In this document: positions 54,393 through 63,697 of the stretch, in pieces | Layout: every line of letters starts with the position of its first letter | Numbering within the stretch: the first letter of the stretch is position 1 | NCBI RefSeq assembly: GCF_000620465.1 | Contig: NZ_JIBE01000004.1 | Location: 930,001-994,000 of the forward strand | DNA length: 64,000 nucleotides | Reading direction: 5' to 3' | From: Ralstonia sp. UNC404CL21Col | GTDB taxonomy: Bacteria > Pseudomonadota > Gammaproteobacteria > Burkholderiales > Burkholderiaceae | Translations under genes and position numbers: made by a program | Notes under the pieces: generated by a model | Told to the model about the DNA's origin: nothing | Database searches by the model: none | The model's input: the letters and a program-made list of their open reading frames with translations, nothing else

Positions 54393-54538
54393 AACAGCAA
54401 CAAATTGTCGCAGTATCGCCTAAAAGTTCCCGAAAACGCACACCAAAAAGCAATCTATCAATCGCTTTTTCTTCGATTTAGCTGACAAGGCAAGCTTGTC
54501 GCGTCGCAATGTCTATGACGGAGCGATCGATCAGCGTT

Positions 54539-54558
54539 AAAGCGTACCTATTTCTGCG
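54539..54558 (+). repeat. 20-bp dispersed element, copy A
   Basis: AAAGCGTACCTATTTCTGCG, one mismatch to the consensus AAAGCGTACCCRTTTCTGCG. It overlaps the end of the ClC gene, including its stop codon. Confidence 0.75.
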
Positions 54559-55951
54559 TGCCGTCTGATGACGCTGGAAGGTGCCCGGCATTGTCGCCCG
54601 TGTCCTCACGATTGCGCGCCAGCGCACGCGCATACACGGACGGCGCGCGCGCTGCATGGGCCGTCACATAGCCGGTAATGCAGGCCAGCATGAGTGGCAG
54701 CACCACTTGGTACGACAGCGTCATCTCGAAAATCATCAGGATCGACATGAGCGGCGCGTGCGTGGTCGCGGCCAGCAGCGCGCCCATGCCGACCACGGCG
54801 TAACTGACCGGCACCGGCGCCGCATCCGGCAGCAGCGCGTGCATGCCTGTGCCATACAGCAAACCCAATGCAGCGCCGCAAAACAGCGTGGGCGTAAACA
54901 CACCGCCCACCGCACCGGAACCTGCACTCGACGCCGTCGCCACCACCTTGCAGATCAGCACCAGCGCCACCGTCTGCCACAGCCATGGCTCGTGCAGGAA
55001 GGCATTGACCACGCTGTAGCCGTTGCCCCAGACCTCGGGCACGCCCGTGGACAGCGCACCAACGATCAGCCCGCCGGCAGCCAATCGCAACGTGAGCGGC
55101 AGCTTGGTACGTGCAAACGCATCGCGCGCGCGGTCGATCAAACCGAGCAGCAGCGGCCCCGCCATCCCCGCGGCCAGACCCAGGCCCACATACGTCAGCA
55201 CTTCCCAGCCGGAAACGAAATCGAAGTGCGGCATCTCGTAAACGGCCCCGTAGCCGAAGAATTGGCGCACGACGATGTCAGCGGTGACCGCCGCCACCAG
55301 CAGCGGCCCGAGCGTCGCCGTGGTGATGACACCAAACACGATTTCGCAGACGAACACCGCACCCGAGATGGGCGCGTTGTAGGCAGACGTAATGCCGGCA
55401 GCGGCACCGCAGGCGACCAGCAGACGCAATTGCTCCACTGGCACGGCGGTCCAGTGCCGCAGCACACGGCCGACCAGCGAGCCGCACATTGCCGCCAGCT
55501 GCACCATCGGCCCTTCGCGCCCGATCGATGCGCCGCTGGCCACCGAGCACAACGACGACGCACTCCGTACCAGACTCTGCCGTGCGCTCAGCACGCCATC
55601 GCCCACCGCAATGGCTTCCATATAGTCTTCAGCGCCTTTTCGCGGAATCCACTTGAGGCCGACCTGGAGCGTGATACCGGCCAGCAGTCCACCCACGGTC
55701 GGCACCAGCAGTCGCGCCCACCAAGGCAGCGCCCGCGCCGTGGCCACCAAACCCTGGTCCGTACCTGAGAGCCACCATTGCAGTTGCCGCAGGCATTCGC
55801 GAAACAGGATCGTCGACAAGGCACCCGCGCAGCCGATCAGCCCGGCAATCACAAACACGAGATGCTCGCGACCGAAGGGCAGTCGGGCAATCGCGCGCCG
55901 CCACCATGGCTGGCGCGGCATATCCGGTTGAGGCGGCGGCGTGTCGGTCAT
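54548..55951 (-). CDS. ClC family chloride channel/antiporter
   Basis: A 467-residue protein with about 11 hydrophobic helices. The gating motif GREGP is at 144-148 with the key Glu146, and the second selectivity motif is GAVGGVFTP near 350. It lacks cytoplasmic CBS domains, like the ClcA/ClcB group. The last codons (T-Q-K-stop) lie inside copy A of the 20-bp repeated element at 54539-54558, so the element supplies the stop codon. Confidence 0.9.
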   Translation of the reverse strand: MTDTPPPQPDMPRQPWWRRAIARLPFGREHLVFVIAGLIGCAGALSTILFRECLRQLQWWLSGTDQGLVATARALPWWARLLVPTVGGLLAGITLQVGLKWIPRKGAEDYMEAIAVGDGVLSARQSLVRSASSLCSVASGASIGREGPMVQLAAMCGSLVGRVLRHWTAVPVEQLRLLVACGAAAGITSAYNAPISGAVFVCEIVFGVITTATLGPLLVAAVTADIVVRQFFGYGAVYEMPHFDFVSGWEVLTYVGLGLAAGMAGPLLLGLIDRARDAFARTKLPLTLRLAAGGLIVGALSTGVPEVWGNGYSVVNAFLHEPWLWQTVALVLICKVVATASSAGSGAVGGVFTPTLFCGAALGLLYGTGMHALLPDAAPVPVSYAVVGMGALLAATTHAPLMSILMIFEMTLSYQVVLPLMLACITGYVTAHAARAPSVYARALARNREDTGDNAGHLPASSDGTQK

Positions 55952-56003
55952 GTCGATTCACATCAGGACAGGTCGACATGATAGCGACGGCGCCGCGCCG
56001 GTT

Positions 56004-56321
56004 TTAAGTCGATGTCGCGACCACGGCGTCTGGCAACCACGCCTGCGGTGTGTCTGCGCTGCGACGATTCGGGCCCCACGTAATGACGCGCACCTGCACG
56101 AGGTTTTCGATCACGAAAGGATCGCGCGCGACGATGGCGTCGATCTCTTCGCGGGATTCGGCACGCGCCAGGATCCCACCACCTTCACGCGGGAAGAACG
56201 GCCCCGACATCAGGAAGTGGCCGCTCGCATAGTGGGCGTCCAGATGCGCGCGGTGCGCAGGCAGCACACGATCGAGCGCTTCAAGTGGTGCGGTGTAGTT
56301 GAAAAGAATCAGGTACAGCAT
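56004..56321 (-). CDS. YciI family protein
   Basis: A 105-residue YciI-like protein (MLYLILFNYTAPLEALDRVLPAHRAHLDAHYASGHFLMSGPF, then GGGILARAESREEIDAIVARDPFV). The conserved HxxH/D pair is visible (RAHLDAH, ARDPF). Members are small dehydratase-like or binding proteins of uncertain role. Downstream of the quinone oxidoreductase gene on the same strand, about 125 bp away. ATG at 56321. Confidence 0.85.
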   Translation of the reverse strand: MLYLILFNYTAPLEALDRVLPAHRAHLDAHYASGHFLMSGPFFPREGGGILARAESREEIDAIVARDPFVIENLVQVRVITWGPNRRSADTPQAWLPDAVVATST

Positions 56322-56399
56322 GCGATGGCTCCTTATGGGATGAGGTAACACCTTCGAAACGCGAGACCCGGCGGCGTGAAACAACCACGCTCAGTGTCC

Positions 56400-56419
56400 C
56401 GCAGAAATGGGTACGCTTT
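56400..56419 (-). repeat. 20-bp dispersed element, copy B
   Basis: On the minus strand AAAGCGTACCCATTTCTGCG, exact to consensus. It lies between the oxidoreductase stop and the YciI start, 79 bp before the latter. Confidence 0.8.
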
Positions 56420-56448
56420 GCGCGGAAACCCTTCGCCGCGCAGGGTTC

Positions 56449-57447
56449 TCAAGGGCGCAAGAGCAACGCGCCGACGGTCTGTCCGGCCTCCAGTGCAGCG
56501 TGTGCGGCAGCGGCGTCTTCGAGTGCGTAGGTACCGCCCACCGGCACGCGCACGCCATCGAGCATGCGCTGCAAGGCGGCCTGCACCCCGGTCCGGTAGT
56601 TCGACAGATCGGCCATGTACCGGATGACACCCGGCCGCGCCAGCGCAATGGATCGCGATGGCCCGAGCGCCGCAAGATCGACGGCATTCGTCTGGGCGTT
56701 GCCGACATCGCCTGCTTGTCCGATGCTCGCCACCATGCCGAAGGGCCGCGTCACCGCCAACGAGGTCTGCAGCATGGCGCCGCCAATGCCGTCGATCACG
56801 TAGTCGACACCTTCCCCGTCGGTGAGCTGGAGCACGGCTTCGCGCACATCTTGCTGGCGATGCAGCACGACGTGGTCCGCGCCGTGGCCGATGGCGACGG
56901 CGGCCTTCGCTTCGCTGCCGACCGTGCCCATCACGCGCGCCCCCTGACGTTTGGCCCACTGCACCAGCAACGCGCCCAGGCCACCGGCCGCCGCATGCAC
57001 GAGCAGCGTATCGCCGGCGCGCACCTGCCGTACCCGCGTCAGCAGCATGTGCGCGGTGATGCCGCGGACCAACGTGGCCGCCACGGTTTCGTCATCCAGC
57101 GCATCAGGCAAGGCAATCGCCCGCTCCGCGGGGATGTTGCGGTGGCTGGCGTAGCCGCCGGGCGCGCCGTCCATCAGGCCAGCCCAGGCCACGCGCTGGC
57201 CCACCACAAAGCCGCGCACCTCCGTACCCATCGCTTGTACCACGCCGACGGCCTCCACTCCGAGCACCGCCGGAAACGCGGCCACCGGATACAAGCCGGT
57301 ACGGTGATACACGTCGACAAAGTTCACGCCGATGGCCGTGTGCCGCACCGTCAACGCATTCGGCCCAGGCGGCGGCAACATCAGGTTGGCGGCCCGCAAA
57401 CCCAATGCTGGTCCGGGTTCACGGAGTTGGATCACCTTGGCATGCAT
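56449..57447 (-). CDS. NADPH:quinone oxidoreductase family protein
   Basis: A 332-residue zinc-independent MDR enzyme. The nucleotide motif is HAAAGGLGALLVQWAKRQGARVMGTVGSEAK near 150-180, and the N-terminal TGLYPVAAFPAVLGVEAVGVV and GGYASHRNIPA segments mark the QOR branch. No structural zinc cysteines. It reduces quinones or other alpha,beta-unsaturated carbonyls with NADPH. Divergent from a LysR gene, its likely regulator. The ATG at 57447 comes 12 bases after copy C of the element. Confidence 0.9.
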   Translation of the reverse strand: MHAKVIQLREPGPALGLRAANLMLPPPGPNALTVRHTAIGVNFVDVYHRTGLYPVAAFPAVLGVEAVGVVQAMGTEVRGFVVGQRVAWAGLMDGAPGGYASHRNIPAERAIALPDALDDETVAATLVRGITAHMLLTRVRQVRAGDTLLVHAAAGGLGALLVQWAKRQGARVMGTVGSEAKAAVAIGHGADHVVLHRQQDVREAVLQLTDGEGVDYVIDGIGGAMLQTSLAVTRPFGMVASIGQAGDVGNAQTNAVDLAALGPSRSIALARPGVIRYMADLSNYRTGVQAALQRMLDGVRVPVGGTYALEDAAAAHAALEAGQTVGALLLRP

Positions 57448-57459
57448 GGCAGAAGTCCT

Positions 57460-57479
57460 CGCAGAAATGGGTACGCTTT
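57460..57479 (-). repeat. 20-bp dispersed element, copy C
   Basis: AAAGCGTACCCATTTCTGCG on the minus strand, exact. It immediately precedes the ribosome site (GAGGA) of the oxidoreductase gene and lies in the gap shared with the divergent LysR gene. Confidence 0.8.
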
Positions 57480-57577
57480 TTGGATTCGTCGATGACGGGT
57501 ACTGCGTTCGTCACGTTGTGAAACAAGCGTAATCCGTTCAGAATCACCCGGGAATTCACAAAAACCGATCAGCTTCT

Positions 57578-58525
57578 GTGCAAAAAAGCCCAGGTCGGCC
57601 AAAAAATGCGCGTGCCTTGGCGCGTGCGGCAGCGGCCGAACCTTCTTCTTCGTTGCAGTGGGATGACGTGCGCTACTTTCTCGTGCTCGCGCGCGAGGGC
57701 AGCCTGTCGGCTGCTGCGCGGCGACTGGCGGTGGAACACACCACGGTGGCGCGGCGCGCAGACGCACTGGAGCAATCCCTGGGCGTGCGCCTGTTCGACC
57801 GCCTGCCGCGCGGCTGGCGCCTGACCGCCGAAGGCAACGCGCTGGCCGAGCGCGCTGAACGCATGGAGCAGGAAGCGGCCGGCTTTGCTCGTGCCGCTGC
57901 AGGCGCGGGCAGTTTGCGCGGGACGGTGCGTATCTCTGCGCCGCCCACGGTGGCCAGCCACGTCATCGCGCCCAACCTGGCGACGCTGCGCCGTCAATGG
58001 CCCGGCATCGACCTCGTGCTGCTGGGTGAAAAACGCAACGCCAACCTGATGGCGCACGAAGCCGACCTGGCAGTGCGCTTGTCACGCCCAACCTCATCGG
58101 CCCTGGCGACACGGCCGCTGGGCGACCTCGGCTACGGTCTGTACGCCACCGCAGAAGTGCTCGCTCGCCCCGAATCCGAATGGGAATTCATCGGCTACGA
58201 CGAAAACCTGCGTCACGTCCCGCAGCAGCGCTGGCTGGACAACTACGCAGGCGAACGTCGCGTGGTTTTACGCTGCAGTGATCTGGCCGCGATGCACCAG
58301 GCGGCGCTGGCCGGACTGGGTGTCGCGGCGCTGCCTCACCTGCTCGGCGCGCCCGCAGAAACGGGTACGCTTTTGCGCCGATTGCCCATCGACGACCCTG
58401 CGTTGCATCGAGAAATCTGGTTGGTGATCCATCCTGACGTTCGACGATCACCGCGCGTGCGGGCCGTAGCCGACGCATTGATCGCGCTGTTCGAGGCACA
58501 GCGACACGTTTTGGCGGGGAATTGA
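57578..58525 (+). CDS. LysR family regulator
   Basis: A 315-residue regulator. The HTH is WDDVRYFLVLAREGSLSAAARRLAVEHTTVARRADALEQSLGVRLFDRLPRG. The usual AATA-helix is extended by 27 residues at the N-terminus; the start is a GTG at 57578 or a later codon. Copy D of the 20-bp element lies inside the gene at 58354-58373 and encodes AETGTLLR in the effector-domain C-terminus, in frame. Divergent from the quinone oxidoreductase gene. Confidence 0.88.
   Translation: MQKSPGRPKNARALARAAAAEPSSSLQWDDVRYFLVLAREGSLSAAARRLAVEHTTVARRADALEQSLGVRLFDRLPRGWRLTAEGNALAERAERMEQEAAGFARAAAGAGSLRGTVRISAPPTVASHVIAPNLATLRRQWPGIDLVLLGEKRNANLMAHEADLAVRLSRPTSSALATRPLGDLGYGLYATAEVLARPESEWEFIGYDENLRHVPQQRWLDNYAGERRVVLRCSDLAAMHQAALAGLGVAALPHLLGAPAETGTLLRRLPIDDPALHREIWLVIHPDVRRSPRVRAVADALIALFEAQRHVLAGN
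58354..58373 (-). repeat. 20-bp dispersed element, copy D (inside a gene)
   Basis: AAAGCGTACCCGTTTCTGCG on the minus strand, exact, inside the LysR gene. It keeps the frame open, so either the element was tolerated there or the protein sequence happens to match. Confidence 0.75.
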
Positions 58526-58530
58526 ACGTA

Positions 58531-58550
58531 CGCAGAAACGGGTACGCTTT
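58531..58550 (-). repeat. 20-bp dispersed element, copy E
   Basis: AAAGCGTACCCGTTTCTGCG on the minus strand, exact, seven bases after the LysR stop codon. Confidence 0.8.
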
Positions 58551-58562
58551 GGGATGAAAATG

Positions 58563-58621
58563 AACCGCAAACCCAATGGATATGCGGTTCTTGCGCCTCG
58601 GCAATGTTGCATGCCGAGGCG
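58563..58621. terminator. Double hairpin between converging genes
   Basis: AACCGCA (58563-58569)/TGCGGTT (58583-58589) and CGCCTCGGCA (58594-58603)/TGCCGAGGCG (58612-58621). They lie between the LysR gene (+) and livF (-). After the first stem the minus strand has CATTTTCAT, so it may terminate the liv operon. Confidence 0.55.
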
Positions 58622-58633
58622 TGTTCGAAACGC

Positions 58634-59355
<722 letters not shown>

Positions 59356-59359
<4 letters not shown>

Positions 59360-60153
59360 GCCGTCTCCTTCTGCGCGGCATTGCCGTTCGCTTCATCGTC
59401 GTCATCGCGGCCCAGGTACGCCTCGATGACTTGCGGATCGTTGCGGATCGCTTCGGGCGGCCCTTCAGCGATGATGCGGCCGAAGTTCAGCACGGCAATG
59501 CGTTCGCACAGGCCCATCACGAAGCGCATGTCGTGTTCGATCATGAAGATCGTGTAGCCGCGCGCCTTGATGTTTTCGATCTCGGCCATCAGGTCGACCT
59601 TCTCGCCGGTGTTCATGCCGGCGACGGGCTCGTCGAGCAGCAGCAGCTTGGGTTCGGTCGCCAGCGCGCGTGCCAGTTCGAGCTTGCGCTGGTCGCCGTA
59701 CGAGAGGTTGTCGGCAATGTCATGCGCCTTGTGGTCGAGCTTGACCCACGAGAGCAGCTCGAGCGCACGGTCGCGCGCGCGGCGCTCGGCGGCGCGATAC
59801 TTGGGCAGCGAGAGCAGCAGGCCCGGCGCACCGTAGTCCAGATGCCGGTGCATGCCCACCACGACGTTCTCCAGCAGCGTCATCTCCTTGAAGATGCGGA
59901 TGTTCTGGAACGTGCGAGCGATGCCCATCTGCGTGATCTGGTGCGGCTTCTTGCCGACCAGGTTATCGCCGTTGAACGTGAGCGAGCCACCGGTGGGTGC
60001 CAGCAGGCCCGTGATCAGATTGAACACCGTCGTCTTGCCGGCGCCGTTCGGGCCGATCAAGCCAAAGATGCTGCCTTGCGGCACTTCAATGTTGACGTCC
60101 TGCAAAACCGACAGGCCGCCAAAGCGCTTGGAAATGGAAGTGAGTTTCAGCAT
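59356..60153 (-). CDS. livG: Branched-chain amino acid ABC transporter ATPase LivG
   Basis: A 265-residue ATPase. Walker A GPNGAGKT at 34-41, LivG-type signature LSYGDQRKLELARAL, Walker B LLLLDEPVAGMN, switch FMIEHDMRFV. ATG at 60153, seven bases after the livM stop. The tail is acidic (DDDDEANG), a little longer than usual. Confidence 0.95.
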
Positions 60154-60160
60154 GGCGGCC

Positions 60161-61069
60161 TCAGTGCGATTCATTGGAAGCAGCCGGGGTGGCGGCCGTG
60201 CCAGGCATGGTGCCGCCGCGCTTGATGCCGAACCAGCGCGCGAAACGCGCCGGATCCCAGATGCCCTTGGGCAGGAACAGCACAATCACCATCAGGATCA
60301 CGCCGTTGACGACCAGGCGGAAATCCTTGAACGCACGCAGCAACTCCGGCAGCAGCGACAGGATCAGGCTGCCCAGCACCGGGCCCGTCAGGCCATTCGT
60401 GCCGCCCAGAATCGTCATCGTCAGAATTTCGACGCCGCGGTCGAAGCCGAATTCGTTCGGGCCGATGAAGAACGTGAGGTGCGCATTCAGTGCACCGGCC
60501 AACCCGGCGATGGCCGCACCCAGCGTGAAGGCCAACAGCTTAGTGCCGGCCACGTTGATGCCCATAAGCCCTGCAGCGGTTTCGTCTTCCTTGATGGCCT
60601 CGAATGCGCGGCCCACCTTCGAGCGACGCATGCGTGCCAGCACGAACAGCGTCGCCAACACGGCCACCGCCACATGCCACCACTCGGTCAATTGCGGAAT
60701 GCCGTTCAGGCCCAGCGCGCCGCCGGTCCAGTTCTCGGTGTTCAGGATCAGCACGCGCACGACCTCACCGAAACCCAGCGTGGCCATGGCCAGATACACG
60801 CCCGAAAGGCGCAGCGTCGGCCGCCCGATGACCACGGCCACCACGGCCGGCGCCGCCATGCCGCCGAGCAGCGCGACGGAAAACGGCATCTCGGCGTTCA
60901 TCGTCAGCAGCGCCGCCGTGTACGCGCCAATGCCCATGAAGGCCGCATTCGCCATCGCGAGCAGGCCGCACGACAACGTCAGGTAAATGGACAGCGCCAG
61001 CAATGCATTGATGCCCAGCGTGAGCACCAGGTTGCTGTAGACCGACCAGAAATTGTCGAACCATTCCAT
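60161..61069 (-). CDS. livM: Branched-chain amino acid ABC permease LivM
   Basis: A 302-residue permease with about eight helices. Family loops ALSIYLTLSCGLLAMANAAFMGIGAYTAA, the cytoplasmic coupling loop AIKEDETAAGLMGINVAGTKL and the ending LFLPKGIWDP are present. Ten bases after the livH stop. Confidence 0.94.
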   Translation of the reverse strand: MEWFDNFWSVYSNLVLTLGINALLALSIYLTLSCGLLAMANAAFMGIGAYTAALLTMNAEMPFSVALLGGMAAPAVVAVVIGRPTLRLSGVYLAMATLGFGEVVRVLILNTENWTGGALGLNGIPQLTEWWHVAVAVLATLFVLARMRRSKVGRAFEAIKEDETAAGLMGINVAGTKLLAFTLGAAIAGLAGALNAHLTFFIGPNEFGFDRGVEILTMTILGGTNGLTGPVLGSLILSLLPELLRAFKDFRLVVNGVILMVIVLFLPKGIWDPARFARWFGIKRGGTMPGTAATPAASNESH

Positions 61070-61079
61070 GTCGGTCTCC

Positions 61080-61961
61080 TTAGGCCTTGCGTTCCAGCAC
61101 CTTGCCGAACAGCCCTTGCGGCCGCACCAGCAAGATCAGGAACAGCAGACCGAACGCCACCGCGTCGCGCATGGTCGAGCCGATGTAGGCCACCGACAGC
61201 ACCTCGGCAAACCCGAGGAACAGCCCGCCCAGCATCGCGCCGCGAATATCGCCCAGGCCGCCGAGGATGATGACCGCGATGCCCTTGTGCAGCATCGGCT
61301 GGCCCATCAACGGGAAGACCGCGTTGGAGTACAGGCCGATCAGCACGCCCGACAATCCGCCCAGCGCGGCCGCTGCAAACGAGGTCAGCAGGAACAGACC
61401 TTCGACATTGATGCCCAGCAGCGCGGCGGCTTTCGGCGACTCCGCAATCGCGCGCAGCGCGCGGCCGAGTTGCGTGCGCTTGAGCAGCAGCATGAGCGCG
61501 GCCATCAGTGCAAACGACAGCACGATGATGCTCAGCTCCAGCGGGGTGAGGTGGATGCCGCCCAGATCCAGCGAGGCATCCGAGACGAGCCCGGCCGGGA
61601 AGCGCAGGTTTTCGGCCCCGAACACGCCCTGCATGGCGTTGTTGATGGCGATGCCCGCGCCGATGGTGGCAATCATCGGGATCAGGTGCGGCGCGTTGCG
61701 GCGGCGCAGCGGGCGCAGCAGCAGCACATCGATGATGAGGCCGGCCACGCCGCTCACGGCAAAGCCCACGGCCAGTGCGGCCCAGAGCGGCAGCTCGAAG
61801 TGGAGAACGACCTGCAGCGCCGCATAGGCACCGAGCATGAAGACCGCGCCGTGCGACAGGTTGATCACGCCCAGGATGCCGAAAACCAGCGTGAACCCCA
61901 GGGCGAACAACGCATACACGCACCCGAGCGACAGCGCATTGACGAGTTGCTGTTCCAGCAT
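61080..61961 (-). CDS. livH: Branched-chain amino acid ABC permease LivH
   Basis: A 293-residue permease (VNALSLGCVYALFALGFTLVFGILGVINLSHGAVFMLGAYAAL, coupling loop ALRAIAESPKAAALLGINVEG, end LVRPQGLFGK). It is separated from livK by an attenuator-like hairpin at 62018-62053. Confidence 0.94.
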   Translation of the reverse strand: MLEQQLVNALSLGCVYALFALGFTLVFGILGVINLSHGAVFMLGAYAALQVVLHFELPLWAALAVGFAVSGVAGLIIDVLLLRPLRRRNAPHLIPMIATIGAGIAINNAMQGVFGAENLRFPAGLVSDASLDLGGIHLTPLELSIIVLSFALMAALMLLLKRTQLGRALRAIAESPKAAALLGINVEGLFLLTSFAAAALGGLSGVLIGLYSNAVFPLMGQPMLHKGIAVIILGGLGDIRGAMLGGLFLGFAEVLSVAYIGSTMRDAVAFGLLFLILLVRPQGLFGKVLERKA

Positions 61962-62017
61962 GATGAATCAGAGTGAGGTGCGGCCGAACGTGACCAAGGC
62001 AGTCACCGGGCAGCCAC

Positions 62018-62053
62018 AAAAAAAGCGATGGGGCGTAGGTTTAGCTACGCCCC
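62018..62053 (-). terminator. Attenuator-like terminator between livK and livH
   Basis: On the minus strand GGGGCGTAG, 6-base loop, CTACGCCCC, then ATCGC and a run of eight T. It lies right after livK and before livH. Partial termination here would give more binding protein than permease, as usual in such operons. Confidence 0.85.
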
Positions 62054-62091
62054 GCCTGTCTCGTTCAAAGGGTTTCAACGAGAACCGAAGA

Positions 62092-63252
62092 TTACTTCTC
62101 GATCGTGTACTTGCCGTTCTTGGTCACGCTCACGATCGGCGTCTGCACGGCGTCGTAGCCGGCCGGCTTGCCACGCGCGGTGACCTGGCGGAAGGCAAAC
62201 GCGCCCGTCGCGCCGGTGTGCTTGACTGCCGGCAGTGCATCGCGGATTGCCTTGCGGTCGGCTTCGAGGTTGCCGCTGAACTTAACCGTCTTCAGCGCCT
62301 TGCTCGCGATGTACATGGCGTCATACGCCTGCGCCGCAAACTGGTCCGGCGCTGCCTTGTACTTGGTGGTGTAGGCGGTGATGAACTTGCTGTTCTCGGG
62401 CGTGTGGTTCTCGATCGACCACGGGCTGCCCACCCACAGGTTGTCGGACTTGTCCTTGGCCAGGTCGAACACCTTGACCGAGTTCATGCCGTTGCCGCCG
62501 ATGACCGGCACGTTCAGGCCAAGCTGGCGCGCCTGCACCATGATCGGACCGCCTTCGGCAATCAGCGCCGACAGCACGATCGCATCCGGGTTCGTCGCCT
62601 TGATCTTGGTGAGCTGGGCCTTGAAGTCCACGTCGCCCTTGGCGAAGGTCTCGGTGGTCGTGACCGGAATCTTCAGGTCTTCGAGGGCCTTCTTGAAGTT
62701 GTCGTAGCCGCTCTTGGTGAAGACGTCGTCGTTGCCGTACAGCACGGCAACCTTCTTCACGCCGGCCTTTTTCACAACGGTCTGGATGGTGGCCGGCAGC
62801 ACATCGGCTTCGGTCACGGAATTGCGGAAGACGAAATCGCCGATGCTGGTGATGCCGTCTGCGGTGTTGGAGGTGCCGAAGGCCACCGTCTTGGCAGCCT
62901 GCGCGATCGGGTCAGCCGCCTGGGCCGAGTTGGACAGCGTGGGGCCGAACACCATCGCCACCTTGTCCTGGAAGATCAGCTTCTTGAAGACGTTGATGGC
63001 CTCTTCCTTCTTGCCCTGCTCGTCTTCGATCACCAGCGCGATCTTGCTGCCGTTGATGCCGCCTGCAGCGTTGATCTCATCAGCCGCCAGCTGGAAGCCG
63101 TTGCGGATGGCCACGCCGTATTGGGCTGCACCGCCCGACAGCGCTTCTGCCACACCGATCTTGATGTCCTGGGCCGCGAATGTCGTGCCCGTTGCGATTG
63201 CCGCCCCCGCAGCCACTGCCGTCAACAGCAGCCGTTTGATCATTTTTTGCAT
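62092..63252 (-). CDS. livK: Branched-chain amino acid ABC substrate-binding protein
   Basis: A 386-residue periplasmic binding protein. Signal peptide MQKMIKRLLLTAVAAGAAIATGTTFA, family opening QDIKIGVAEALSGGAAQYGVAIRNGFQLAADEINAAGGING. The ATG at 63252 has AAGGAGC upstream; 63243 is an alternative. First gene of the livK-H-M-G-F operon. Ligand specificity is not certain. Confidence 0.93.
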   Translation of the reverse strand: MQKMIKRLLLTAVAAGAAIATGTTFAAQDIKIGVAEALSGGAAQYGVAIRNGFQLAADEINAAGGINGSKIALVIEDEQGKKEEAINVFKKLIFQDKVAMVFGPTLSNSAQAADPIAQAAKTVAFGTSNTADGITSIGDFVFRNSVTEADVLPATIQTVVKKAGVKKVAVLYGNDDVFTKSGYDNFKKALEDLKIPVTTTETFAKGDVDFKAQLTKIKATNPDAIVLSALIAEGGPIMVQARQLGLNVPVIGGNGMNSVKVFDLAKDKSDNLWVGSPWSIENHTPENSKFITAYTTKYKAAPDQFAAQAYDAMYIASKALKTVKFSGNLEADRKAIRDALPAVKHTGATGAFAFRQVTARGKPAGYDAVQTPIVSVTKNGKYTIEK

Positions 63253-63697
63253 GCGAACCTGCTCCTTGTTTGTCCGTCGCGATTGCTTGAATGCGATGCG
63301 TCTCGAAGATGCGCTGGCCCAACACCGTCGCTCCCCCGCATGCGCCCTGCATCGCGTCCGGACGCTCGCCTGCCGGTTTCGCGCCACGCATGACAACGTT
63401 GGCGAAACGGCGGAAGACCAGCCGGGCGAGCGATGCCGGATCGGGCATGCGCGCACCGAAAGTGCGTCGGAGTGTGAAGCGAAGGCGCCATGGGTGCAGC
63501 GCTCTTGTGCGACGCGCCGGGGTGGCCGGCGCGTGCAGTCAGTCGCGGGACTTTACCGGAAAGCGCACGACCGTGCGATAGGGGATTGTCCGCCGCCCGG
63601 CCTGGGGGGCCGATGTTGCGTTGCAATATTGCCTGCGCAATACCGCCGGATCGGCGCCGAGCGTACCCGTTTCTGCGTGCCGTGCGGCGCTGCGAAA
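63253..63697. promoter_or_regulatory. Upstream region of livK
   Basis: About 445 bp between livK and the GGDEF gene, both minus strand. It should contain the livK promoter; no clear box is seen. Copy F of the 20-bp element lies at 63658-63677. No gene is supported. Confidence 0.45.
63658..63677 (+). repeat. 20-bp dispersed element, copy F
   Basis: CGAGCGTACCCGTTTCTGCG, matching the consensus in the last 18 positions. It lies 20 bp after the stop of the GGDEF gene. As in copy A it is followed by TGCCGT. Confidence 0.7.

Noticed and set aside
56333-58604. Minus and plus strand frames containing KAYPFLR
   Set aside because: They are translations of the 20-bp dispersed element in various contexts, not related proteins.
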